Below the pieces are notes generated by a model, which was not told where the DNA came from, did not search any database, and saw nothing but the letters and a program-made list of their open reading frames with translations. A DNA stretch of 64,000 bases, from positions 21,767-85,766 of the forward strand of contig JBCCDY010000018.1 in the NCBI GenBank assembly GCA_039030555.1, written 5' to 3'. Position 1 is the stretch's first letter. Every line of letters begins with the position of its first letter. Both the position numbers and the translations under genes were made by a program. The stretch comes from JBCCDY01 sp039030555 (GTDB lineage Bacteria; Bacteroidota; Bacteroidia; Cytophagales; Cyclobacteriaceae). Shown here piece by piece: positions 8,555-17,209 of this stretch.

Positions 8555-10222
8555 ATGACCGACCTTCAAATTGCCAAAGGAGTAAAGCTTAAGTCCGTTT
8601 TAGACGTAGCACAAAAACTTGGAGTAAATCCGGATGAAATCGAAATGTATGGCAATTACAAAGCCAAAATATCCTTAAATGCTATTAACAGAGAAAAGGC
8701 TGGCAGGAGTAAGCTCATACTTGTTTCGGCCATTTCTCCTACCCCTGCGGGAGAAGGCAAAACTACGGTATCCATAGGCTTATGTGATGCCTTGAATCGC
8801 CTGAATAAAAAAGCTACAGTCGTGTTGAGAGAACCTTCACTCGGCCCCGTATTCGGGATTAAGGGTGGTGCTACAGGCGGTGGGCTATCGCAGGTACTGC
8901 CCATGGAAGACATTAATCTTCATTTTACGGGCGACTTTTCTGCTATCGAAAAAGCTCATAATCTGCTTGCTGCCATTATTGATAATAATATTCAGAGTAA
9001 GAAGAATTCAATTGGAATAGATTCCAGAACCGTTGAATGGAAACGTGTGATAGATCTGAACGACCGCGCACTTAGAAAAATAGTAGCAGGTCTGGGTGGT
9101 ATATCTTCAGGAGTACCCAGAGAAACGGGCTTTGACATAACTGCCGCCTCGGAAATTATGGCTGTCCTCTGTCTGGCTCAAAACCTGAACGACCTCAAAA
9201 AGCGTCTGGGAAATATTTTTGTTGGCTATACATATGATAAAACGCCCGTTTATGCCAGAGACCTGAAAGCAGAAGGTGCCATGACGGTTCTGCTAAAAGA
9301 TGCTATTAAGCCGAATCTCGTTCAGACGGCAGAAGGTAACCCTGCTATCGTTCATGGTGGTCCTTTTGCAAACATAGCCCAAGGCACCAATACCATAATA
9401 GCCACTTTAATGGGCATGACGTACTCGGATTATTTAGTTACAGAAGCCGGATTCGGCTTTGATCTGGGAGGAGAAAAATTTCTAGATATTAAATGTCAAA
9501 GTGGAGGATTGAAGCCAGAAGTAGTGGTGCTAACCACTACTATCCGGGCTCTGAAATATCATGGAGGAGCCGATTTAAAGTCACTAAATGATGAAGATAT
9601 CGAGGCTTTGGAAAAAGGGTTGCCCAATCTGGAGAAACACCTCGAAAGTGTTAAAAAATTTGGAGTTGAACCAGTTATAGGTATCAACAGGTTCGCCTCA
9701 GATACAGAAGGAGAAATCGATGTTATAAAGAGTTTTGCTGAAATGAAAAACATAAAAATAGCACTTGCCGATGTTTGGGGAAAAGGTGGAGAAGGTGCTC
9801 TGGAATTAGGCCAGGCTGTGATGGATGTGATTGAGTCCAAAGCTTCTGATTTCAAACCTTTATACCGCTGGGATTCTGCTGTCAAAGAGAAAATAGAAAC
9901 CGTTGCTAGAGAAATATATGGAGCCAAAGGAGTAGAGTATGCCCCAAAAGCCAAATTACAGTTGAAAAAAATTTTCAAGCTTGGTTTGGATCATCTCCCT
10001 ATATGTATTGCCAAAACACAGAAATCATTGTCAGACGATGCCTCATTATTAGGCAGTCCCAAAGACTTTACCATTACTGTTCGGGAAATTGAAATTGCCT
10101 CAGGAGCCGGTTTTTTAATCCCCATTACAGGTGATATCATGCGAATGCCTGGGCTACCCGCCCATCCTGCTTCAGAAGGAATAGATATTGATGGTAATGG
10201 AGAAATAACAGGCTTATTTTAA
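8555..10222 (+). CDS. fhs: Formate--tetrahydrofolate ligase
   Basis: 555 residues, the usual family length. The ATP-binding loop PTPAGEGKTTVS lies near residue 62, followed by the signature EPSLGPVFGIKGGATGGGLSQV. The enzyme joins formate to tetrahydrofolate with ATP, giving 10-formyl-THF for purine and one-carbon metabolism in the cytoplasm. It appears monocistronic; its stop is eight bases from the stop of the convergent trehalase gene, with no room for a separate terminator. Confidence 0.97.
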   Translation: MTDLQIAKGVKLKSVLDVAQKLGVNPDEIEMYGNYKAKISLNAINREKAGRSKLILVSAISPTPAGEGKTTVSIGLCDALNRLNKKATVVLREPSLGPVFGIKGGATGGGLSQVLPMEDINLHFTGDFSAIEKAHNLLAAIIDNNIQSKKNSIGIDSRTVEWKRVIDLNDRALRKIVAGLGGISSGVPRETGFDITAASEIMAVLCLAQNLNDLKKRLGNIFVGYTYDKTPVYARDLKAEGAMTVLLKDAIKPNLVQTAEGNPAIVHGGPFANIAQGTNTIIATLMGMTYSDYLVTEAGFGFDLGGEKFLDIKCQSGGLKPEVVVLTTTIRALKYHGGADLKSLNDEDIEALEKGLPNLEKHLESVKKFGVEPVIGINRFASDTEGEIDVIKSFAEMKNIKIALADVWGKGGEGALELGQAVMDVIESKASDFKPLYRWDSAVKEKIETVAREIYGAKGVEYAPKAKLQLKKIFKLGLDHLPICIAKTQKSLSDDASLLGSPKDFTITVREIEIASGAGFLIPITGDIMRMPGLPAHPASEGIDIDGNGEITGLF

Positions 10223-10230
10223 GCCGAAAC

Positions 10231-11850
10231 CTAATTACTCCTAGCCAATTCCAAAATTTCCTGACTCTCTAATTCCTCTATAAGTTTAAGGGCAACCCCG
10301 TTCGTCCAACCAAAGCCATCCTGTAGGATATATTCTCCTCCTCCAGCTTCCAGCCCATTGTTTACAACATTATACTTCTCCACCATTTTGCCCGTATTTT
10401 TATAAACTTTACGGTTAAGGCTTATCCATCTCGAAGCGCCATCATAAGCCAGGCTATCAAGCTCATAGTTCAACAAACCTTTGTATACTATCCATTGCAA
10501 TGGAGCCCATCCATTGGGGAAATCCCATTGTTCTCCAGTATTATTTAAGGTGGTTACATAACCTCCAAAATGAAGGAATTCCAACTCAAGGATATTGGCA
10601 GTTTTATTGGCTTGTTCTGGAGTTGCTACTTTAAAAAACAATGGAAATGCTGCTGCTAAAGATGGCACACCAGTGTGTATCTCTTTTTTAAAATCATAAT
10701 CGTAGAAAAAGCCTTTTTCCTCATTCCAAAATACTTTTTGAATAGCAGCTTTTCTATCTTCCGATTTTTTCAAAAACTTATCTCTTTTTTCAAGATTGCC
10801 TGCTTTATCATGAGCCAGAGCAATCGTTTTTTCCAAATGATAGATTAAACAGTTAAGATCGACTGGTAAAATTTTAGAAGTTTGAATGGTGATGAGGTTT
10901 TTTTGATCACCAAACCATCGGCTGCTATAATCCCATCCCGATTCTGCTCCTGCCCTTAAATCACGGTAGAGCCTTGACTCTTCATTTTCATTCTCTTCAG
11001 TCAGTTTGTAGTCTTTCAAATACTCTTTGGCAAGATGATAATCCTCCTTAAATGACTCCGGTCTGGGGGAATCAAAGTTATCCCAGTATCTGTTAAGAAT
11101 AATACCTTCTTCCAGTCTAACAACCCTGGCTGCTGCTTCACCATTCTCCAAAAGGGCATCGGTCCCGTCCATCCAGAAAGCATACTCCTTTTCTAATCTT
11201 GGAAGATAATCGACCAATTCCATAGAGTTTTCTGTAGATAGTCGCACCATTAGAGAATAAAATGGAGGTTGTGAGCGACCGGAAAAGTAATCCCTGTTCC
11301 CATTAGGAATAAAACCAATAGAATCAATCAGGAAAGAAAAATTATCAACCATGTTTTTGATCATATCATCCTTTCCTGAAGCTTTCAATCCAAGCATAGT
11401 AAAATAACTATCCCAATAATAAATCTCTCCAAATCGGCCTCCGGGTACGATGTAGGGATTTGGTAAAGGGATCAATCCCGACAAAGGATCATATTCATCG
11501 GGCTTTCTCGTTAACACAGGCCACAAAGATTCGATATGCTGTTCCATACTCACGGTCGTATCCGAAGTAAAGCCACTTCCGGGAGTTGAAGGCAATTCAA
11601 AATTTTCTAAAACGAAAAGTCTCAGTTTGAACCCTACATTATCTTTTTGCTCATCATAGAGAGCTATGATCTCATCAATTGGTTTTTTAGGAGTTGCATC
11701 TGCGAAAGTTTTAGAATCAGGGAAAACCTCTTCCAGTTGAACATCCTTAAAAAACTCAGATTCAAAAAAAGGAACATCTTTGTCTTTGTTTTTCAAACAA
11801 GAAGAAAGCATTAAAACACTCACGGATATTACGACCAATATGAACCTCAT
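10231..11850 (-). CDS. treA: GH37 trehalase, lipoprotein
   Basis: 539 residues with a lipobox at Cys18 (LMLSSC), so exported and probably anchored in an envelope membrane. Both GH37 trehalase signatures are present: PGGRFGEIYYWDSY at residues 136-149 and QWDFPNGWAP from residue 441, with an (alpha/alpha)6 barrel between. It hydrolyses trehalose to two glucose molecules outside the cytoplasm. It is divergent from the GH97 gene with 103 bases between the two starts, which suggests joint control. A perfect -7 box (TATATTTG on the minus strand, 11862-11855) sits five bases before the ATG, but no TTG at the right distance was found. Confidence 0.95.
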   Translation of the reverse strand: MRFILVVISVSVLMLSSCLKNKDKDVPFFESEFFKDVQLEEVFPDSKTFADATPKKPIDEIIALYDEQKDNVGFKLRLFVLENFELPSTPGSGFTSDTTVSMEQHIESLWPVLTRKPDEYDPLSGLIPLPNPYIVPGGRFGEIYYWDSYFTMLGLKASGKDDMIKNMVDNFSFLIDSIGFIPNGNRDYFSGRSQPPFYSLMVRLSTENSMELVDYLPRLEKEYAFWMDGTDALLENGEAAARVVRLEEGIILNRYWDNFDSPRPESFKEDYHLAKEYLKDYKLTEENENEESRLYRDLRAGAESGWDYSSRWFGDQKNLITIQTSKILPVDLNCLIYHLEKTIALAHDKAGNLEKRDKFLKKSEDRKAAIQKVFWNEEKGFFYDYDFKKEIHTGVPSLAAAFPLFFKVATPEQANKTANILELEFLHFGGYVTTLNNTGEQWDFPNGWAPLQWIVYKGLLNYELDSLAYDGASRWISLNRKVYKNTGKMVEKYNVVNNGLEAGGGEYILQDGFGWTNGVALKLIEELESQEILELARSN

Positions 11851-11894
11851 AAATCAAATATAAATGATATTCCTTTTTAAAGCATTATCAAGGA

Positions 11895-11923
11895 TTGAAT
11901 GGCTTTTTATCCGTATATTTTTC
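11895..11923 (+). promoter_or_regulatory. Predicted promoter of the GH97 gene
   Basis: TTG at 11895-11897, an 18-base spacer, then TATTTTTC at 11916-11923, one base from the Bacteroidota -7 consensus. The implied transcription start near 11930 lies downstream of the first in-frame ATG (11864), which supports the start at 11954. Confidence 0.45.
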
Positions 11924-11953
11924 TCAAATCTGACAAGCAACTTAGTATCAATT

Positions 11954-14026
11954 ATGAATCGATTACCGATCATTGTTTTCCTTATTTCAGTATTATCCTG
12001 TCAACCAGAAAATAAACCTTATCAAAGCATAAGCACTTTATCACCCTCAGGAAATCTGGAATTGACTTTTTTTCTAAATTCTTTCGGTGAACCAGGCTAC
12101 CTTCTTAAAAAAGGCAATTCTGTTGTTCTCGATACTGGCTATATCAGTTTTGATTTTAAAGACATTTCACCCATAGGTTCCGGATTATCAATAGTTGAAA
12201 CTATAGAAGAGACCTTCGATGAAACATGGGAGATGCCATGGGGTGAGGACAGAGAAGTCAGAAATCACAATAATGAGCTCTTTGTAGCATTAAAAGAAAC
12301 GGGCGAGTTGGGACGTCTCATTAATCTCCGATTCAAATTATATGATGATGGGCTGGGTTTCAGAACAGAATTTCCTGAACAAGGTAATCTTGGAGAAGTC
12401 GTCATTATGGATGAGAATACTCAATTCAATTTAACAGGAGATCATAAAACCTGGTGGATCCCCGGCGACTGGGATATATATGAACACCTTTATTCCACTT
12501 CTAAATTCAGCGAAATCGATGCAAAAGGTTACGAAAATGATGAGAACCTGGCCCAAACCTATATTCCGGAAAATGCGGTCAACACTCCCGTGACTTTAAA
12601 AACTGAAGACAGAATTTATTTAAGTTTTCATGAAGCCAATCTTACGGATTATTCCGGAATGACATTAAAGGTAAATACTGAAAAGCTCATGTTTGAAAGT
12701 GAGTTGGTAGGCGCTCCGGATGGCTCCAAAGTAAAAACTAAGACCCCTTTTGTAACACCCTGGCGAACGGTACAAGTTGCTGATAGAGCTGGCGATCTTA
12801 TTGAATCGAAGTTGATTGTGAATTTGAACGAACCCAATAAACTAGACGATTTCAGCTGGTTCAAACCCATGAAGTATATGGGCATCTGGTGGGAAATGCA
12901 CCTTGATAAAAGTAGTTGGGATGTGGCTGCTGGCAAGCATGGGGCAACTACGGAAAACACTAAAAAATATGTTGATTTCGCTTCAGAAAATAATATCGGG
13001 GGACTTCTGGTGGAAGGCTGGAATACCGGCTGGGAGAGCTGGATCGATGTTGAAGACCGGGAAGGAATTTTTGATTTTGTTACTCCCTACCCTGATTATG
13101 ACCTTGAAGAAGTGGTTCGTTACGGAAAAGAAAAAGATGTTGACCTAATCATGCATCATGAAACTTCCGCTGCCCCGCGAACTTACGAGCAGCAACTGGA
13201 TACTGCTTACAGATTAATGGAAAGTTTGGGCATCCACGCCGTTAAAACTGGCTACGTTGGTCAGATTATTCCTAAAGGAGAGCGACACCACGGGCAATGG
13301 ATGGTCAATCATTACAGAAGGGTTTTGGAGAAAGGAGTAGAGCATAAAGTAGCGATAAACGCACATGAACCTATTAAGGCAACCGGGTTAAGAAGAACTT
13401 ATCCGAATGCGATTTCAAGAGAAGGTTTGAGAGGTCAGGAATTTAATGCCTGGGCAAAAGACGGTGGAAACCCTCCGGAACATTTACCCATTGTTGCATT
13501 TACAAGAATGCTGGCGGGCCCGATCGATTTTACACCAGGGATTTTCAACATCAAGCTTGATCCATACAAAGAAAATAATCAAGTCAACACAACACTTGCT
13601 CATCAGTTAGCACTTTATGTCGTGATTTATAGTCCCGTCCAAATGGCCGCTGACCTGGTAGAACATTATGAAAATCAGCCCGCTTTCGAGTTTATCCGAA
13701 ATGTCGGGGTCGATTGGGAACAATCTAAGGTGTTGGATGGTGAAATAGGTGATTTTGTAGTAATAGCACGACAGGAAAGAGGGACGGATAAATGGTTTCT
13801 GGGAGCCATCACAGATGAAGAGGCTCGTGAGATGGAGATATCTTTTTCCTTCCTGGAATCAGGAAAAGAATATAACGCCGTTCTCTATGCTGATGAAGAG
13901 AATGCACATTGGGATGAAAATCCACAGGAGATAAGGATCACAGAAAAAGCCGTCAATCAAAAAACCACTTTACCGGTAAAATTAGCCCCGGGAGGTGGTA
14001 TTGCAATTAGTATTATTCCACGTTAA
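11954..14026 (+). CDS. GH97 alpha-glucosidase/alpha-galactosidase, SusB-like lipoprotein
   Basis: 690 residues from MNRLPII, with a lipobox at Cys16 (SVLSC). The frame opens at 11864, but the extra 30 residues lack signal-peptide character and precede the predicted promoter. The three GH97 parts are visible: N-terminal beta-sandwich (LSPSGNLELTFFLNSFGEPGY), the (beta/alpha)8 barrel, and a C-terminal beta domain. Glu residues in HHETSAAP, NAHEPIKATG and LRGQEFNAW correspond to the calcium and catalytic Glu positions of SusB, which favours the inverting alpha-glucosidase branch. Together with the divergent trehalase it would release glucose from alpha-linked oligosaccharides in the envelope. 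No SusC/SusD pair is nearby. Confidence 0.93.
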   Translation: MNRLPIIVFLISVLSCQPENKPYQSISTLSPSGNLELTFFLNSFGEPGYLLKKGNSVVLDTGYISFDFKDISPIGSGLSIVETIEETFDETWEMPWGEDREVRNHNNELFVALKETGELGRLINLRFKLYDDGLGFRTEFPEQGNLGEVVIMDENTQFNLTGDHKTWWIPGDWDIYEHLYSTSKFSEIDAKGYENDENLAQTYIPENAVNTPVTLKTEDRIYLSFHEANLTDYSGMTLKVNTEKLMFESELVGAPDGSKVKTKTPFVTPWRTVQVADRAGDLIESKLIVNLNEPNKLDDFSWFKPMKYMGIWWEMHLDKSSWDVAAGKHGATTENTKKYVDFASENNIGGLLVEGWNTGWESWIDVEDREGIFDFVTPYPDYDLEEVVRYGKEKDVDLIMHHETSAAPRTYEQQLDTAYRLMESLGIHAVKTGYVGQIIPKGERHHGQWMVNHYRRVLEKGVEHKVAINAHEPIKATGLRRTYPNAISREGLRGQEFNAWAKDGGNPPEHLPIVAFTRMLAGPIDFTPGIFNIKLDPYKENNQVNTTLAHQLALYVVIYSPVQMAADLVEHYENQPAFEFIRNVGVDWEQSKVLDGEIGDFVVIARQERGTDKWFLGAITDEEAREMEISFSFLESGKEYNAVLYADEENAHWDENPQEIRITEKAVNQKTTLPVKLAPGGGIAISIIPR

Positions 14027-14030
14027 ATAA

Positions 14031-14063
14031 AAGCCCATCAAGAAAACATAACTTGACGGGCTT
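14031..14063. terminator. Bidirectional terminator between the convergent GH97 and EEP genes
   Basis: Hairpin AAGCCCATCAAG / CTTGACGGGCTT (12-base arms, one G-T pair, nine-base loop), preceded by an A-rich run and followed by a short pyrimidine stretch. It serves both convergent genes. Confidence 0.75.
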
Positions 14064-14086
14064 CTCCCTCTATCGAGACCTAGTGT

Positions 14087-16969
14087 TTATTGTATCACTA
14101 TCCTTCTAACAATATTTGTTGAACTACTCTTAATATTAAAAAAGTATAGTCCTGATAATATTCCTTCCACATCCACTTCTTTCAATTCACCTGATCTCAT
14201 AAGATCTGTAAGCATAACTTTTCCGTTGATATTTGTTAGAGAAATAGCTAAAGACTCTTGATCTTCAAGACCTGTTAAATCAATGATTATTTTCTTTGAA
14301 ACCGGATTAGGATAAACAGAAATTGCGTTGTTTAATAGTTCGGCTTGGTTTGATGTTAGTACAGAGTCAACTCCTTCATCCTCACTTTCATCGTTCATTT
14401 CTGAGGAAACAAAAGAAGTAAATTGATAGCTTACAGGAAAGTGATCTGAGGTCGTTGTACTAAAATCAAGACCAACACTAAAAGCTGCTCCGAATTCTGT
14501 TCTGGCTGTTCCCTCAATTGCCAAGTCAAAAAGCTCATTAGATATGGTAATATGATCAATAGGATTGGTTGAACCATCACGGGTAATGATACTGTTTTCA
14601 CTAAGTACAGAAGTTACTACCTTGAAATCCTCGTCAGTTATAAAATCTATATAAGGCGTAACTCTAGCAGTTCCCTCATCTTCTGTAGTGGTTGCAACAT
14701 CAACGTCGTCATTGTAATCTCCAAGAAATATGACAGCTTCATCTTCAAAGTAGGTATTCAATGTATCTACTAGAACACCGATATCTGAAACTCTATTAAA
14801 ATAATCAACATCGCCTGCATTTGCATGAATGTTGACCACATTTAATGAAACAGTATCTCCGTTTATGTTTGCGTTTGCCCTTAATAAAAACGGAAGTCTC
14901 CCTCCTGCATAGAAACTTCCACCGGTGTCCTCTAGCAATACACGAACTTCCGTAGTATCGACAGTTGTTGTATTCCAGATGAATCCTAAAAGTTGACTCG
15001 GAGTTCTTTCATATTGAGCCAAAACACCCTCATAACCATTAAGTAAACTAAGTATGGTATTGAAGTCCGTCTCACTTCTAATTTCCTGTAAAGCATAAAT
15101 ATCCGCCCCGATGGAATCGATCACCGCTACAGCATTATTTATTTGCAAGATAGCTTCATCTCCGCTTCTTGATCCGAAATTTTCGATATTCCATGCCACA
15201 ACTTTAAAAGCTGTATCAATCACCTGAGGAACTCCACCAATTTCAGAACCGCTAGCCCTAGATTCTCCCACTATGTTATCAGTGCTATGAATAATATCCG
15301 TACTGTAAACATTTAAAAACCCTGAATTGGGAGAAAATCGAACAGTTATGGTTTGTTCTTCTATTGTACTATCTGACTGTATCGGAATATTAAGGGAGTC
15401 TGAAAATGAAGTTCCATCTATTGAAAGCTGAAAACTTCCTCCCGCAACTACAGCTAGCTCATTACCCAAAAGATCTTCTCCCGACAATATATAAGTAATA
15501 TCTGAACTACTGCCTTCCGTAACATCACCAAAGTTTAATGAGCTTTCAGAAATGCTAAGTGATGGAATTACTACAGGAACCTCGGCGGAAGCTTCGTTAG
15601 GGGTTGCCTCCGCAATTAAAAAGGTCTCCGATAAGTTTTCAGAGGTTTCATCATCACCTTGAATTCCATTACCTCCGCTTTGTGATTCTGAACCTTCAAA
15701 CAAATCTGTTCTCTGAAATGACTGACCTACTTCGTGAGATTCAGCAGAAACGACTTCCTGTATCTCCAGAGGTGTTTCATCCTGATAAGTTGAAACATCA
15801 CTGTCAGCATCAGGGCCATCTATGGAAAGACCTGTTTTAACAGAAGCCTCAGCACCATCGCCCCAAACCACATAATCTAGGTCCTGGACTAAATCGGACT
15901 CTCCATCCCAGAAATAAAGTATGGCCACTTTCCCCCCGTTCGATAGCTGGGTATTTCCCACTAAATCGATGGAGCCGTCGAATGCCGGCCTCATGTCTGG
16001 AACTTCATCGGCAGTTTCGCCATCTTCCAACATCTCGTAGGTTGGCATAATCCCGTAGGTTTCAAAAAAGCCGGAAGAACCAGCATTATTTACTGCTATG
16101 GTTTGAAATTCACCCGATGCTATGGTAGCCCCTTCCGGGAAACGGGCATGGAAATCAGTATTACTCCCTCCACCTGGAAAAGCCCCATCGGGATTAACAA
16201 TATTTATATACCTCGGGTCATTATTTAAGGTGGCATCCGTAAGGTAAATGTTACTTAAGTCTACCGTAAAAGGGTTCGGGTTGTATATCTCAATAAACTC
16301 TCCGTTAGTTGGCGTTACAACTACTTCTGTAATTAATAGCTCGGGACTTGACCCATCAAAAACGCTACTTCCGCTAACGGTAGTTCCAGGAGAAAAAACA
16401 CGATCTTCCGCTCCAGATGCTTCAGTAAAAAGAACAAAGTCACCGGTACCATCAGGCTGTCTGACCATTGACTGATTACTTCCACCATTCAATCCATTAT
16501 CAGTTGCATCGCCATAAGCGAACGTATCAATTAATTGTCCCTCAGAATCCCTTAACTCGACAACATCTCCCCCATTTCTTAAGGCTGAACCTATCCTACC
16601 CATATTCGCAAACGTAATGGAACCTCCACAACAATTTGCCGATGGCGTCCCTCCTCCAAACAGTACAATTGCCTTTCCATTTTCAATTATGGTTCCTCCC
16701 GGAAAGGTGAACAATTGAAAATTCTCTGAAGTAGGGTCGTCATCGGAAATCGTCCATCCACTTATATCGAGAGGTGATGACCCAATGTTTACGATCTCTA
16801 CAAACTCATCTTCAAATGACTCTCTAATTCCATCTCCGTTCGAATCTCCTGGCAGATCACCAGGAGGATCGGCTAAAACTTCATTGATCACAATTTGACC
16901 GAAACCCACTCTCGATCCAATTATGAAAAATACGGCTGTTAGACCAAGAAAAGTAAAAATTTGCTTCAT
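14087..16969 (-). CDS. Secreted lamin-tail/EEP phosphatase protein with T9SS type A tail
   Basis: 960 residues. After a signal peptide (ending near RVGFGQ) come a lamin-tail domain (IVINEVLADPP ... DEFVEIVNIG) and a second one (LLITEVVVTPTNGEFIEIYNP), then a beta-rich linker. Residues about 585-855 form an endonuclease/exonuclease/phosphatase domain with the expected catalytic motifs: AWNIENFGS, ALQEI, NIHANAGD, FLGDYND and SDHFPVSY. The C-terminus is a T9SS type A sorting domain (ISVYPNPVSKK ... GLYFFNI). It probably acts at the cell surface or outside as a nuclease or phosphodiesterase/phosphatase, perhaps scavenging phosphate or extracellular DNA; the substrate cannot be fixed. Confidence 0.92.
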   Translation of the reverse strand: MKQIFTFLGLTAVFFIIGSRVGFGQIVINEVLADPPGDLPGDSNGDGIRESFEDEFVEIVNIGSSPLDISGWTISDDDPTSENFQLFTFPGGTIIENGKAIVLFGGGTPSANCCGGSITFANMGRIGSALRNGGDVVELRDSEGQLIDTFAYGDATDNGLNGGSNQSMVRQPDGTGDFVLFTEASGAEDRVFSPGTTVSGSSVFDGSSPELLITEVVVTPTNGEFIEIYNPNPFTVDLSNIYLTDATLNNDPRYINIVNPDGAFPGGGSNTDFHARFPEGATIASGEFQTIAVNNAGSSGFFETYGIMPTYEMLEDGETADEVPDMRPAFDGSIDLVGNTQLSNGGKVAILYFWDGESDLVQDLDYVVWGDGAEASVKTGLSIDGPDADSDVSTYQDETPLEIQEVVSAESHEVGQSFQRTDLFEGSESQSGGNGIQGDDETSENLSETFLIAEATPNEASAEVPVVIPSLSISESSLNFGDVTEGSSSDITYILSGEDLLGNELAVVAGGSFQLSIDGTSFSDSLNIPIQSDSTIEEQTITVRFSPNSGFLNVYSTDIIHSTDNIVGESRASGSEIGGVPQVIDTAFKVVAWNIENFGSRSGDEAILQINNAVAVIDSIGADIYALQEIRSETDFNTILSLLNGYEGVLAQYERTPSQLLGFIWNTTTVDTTEVRVLLEDTGGSFYAGGRLPFLLRANANINGDTVSLNVVNIHANAGDVDYFNRVSDIGVLVDTLNTYFEDEAVIFLGDYNDDVDVATTTEDEGTARVTPYIDFITDEDFKVVTSVLSENSIITRDGSTNPIDHITISNELFDLAIEGTARTEFGAAFSVGLDFSTTTSDHFPVSYQFTSFVSSEMNDESEDEGVDSVLTSNQAELLNNAISVYPNPVSKKIIIDLTGLEDQESLAISLTNINGKVMLTDLMRSGELKEVDVEGILSGLYFFNIKSSSTNIVRRIVIQ

Positions 16970-17209
16970 GTATCTTCAAATTTGGTTGAAGCCACAAATT
17001 TTAACTTTCCTTATATTCAATAATTATTATACCATTTATCTAATTATTAAAAATTCGATAAAAACTAAATGATATTGTTACAATAGATGTTAAATTCTAA
17101 CATAAGAATTAGATTAAATTATAATATAGTATCCCTTCAAATATAAAAACTCAAGACTAGGTGAACAATAATGTATTAACTTGATTTTCATTACCTAAAT
17201 GCTCAAAAC

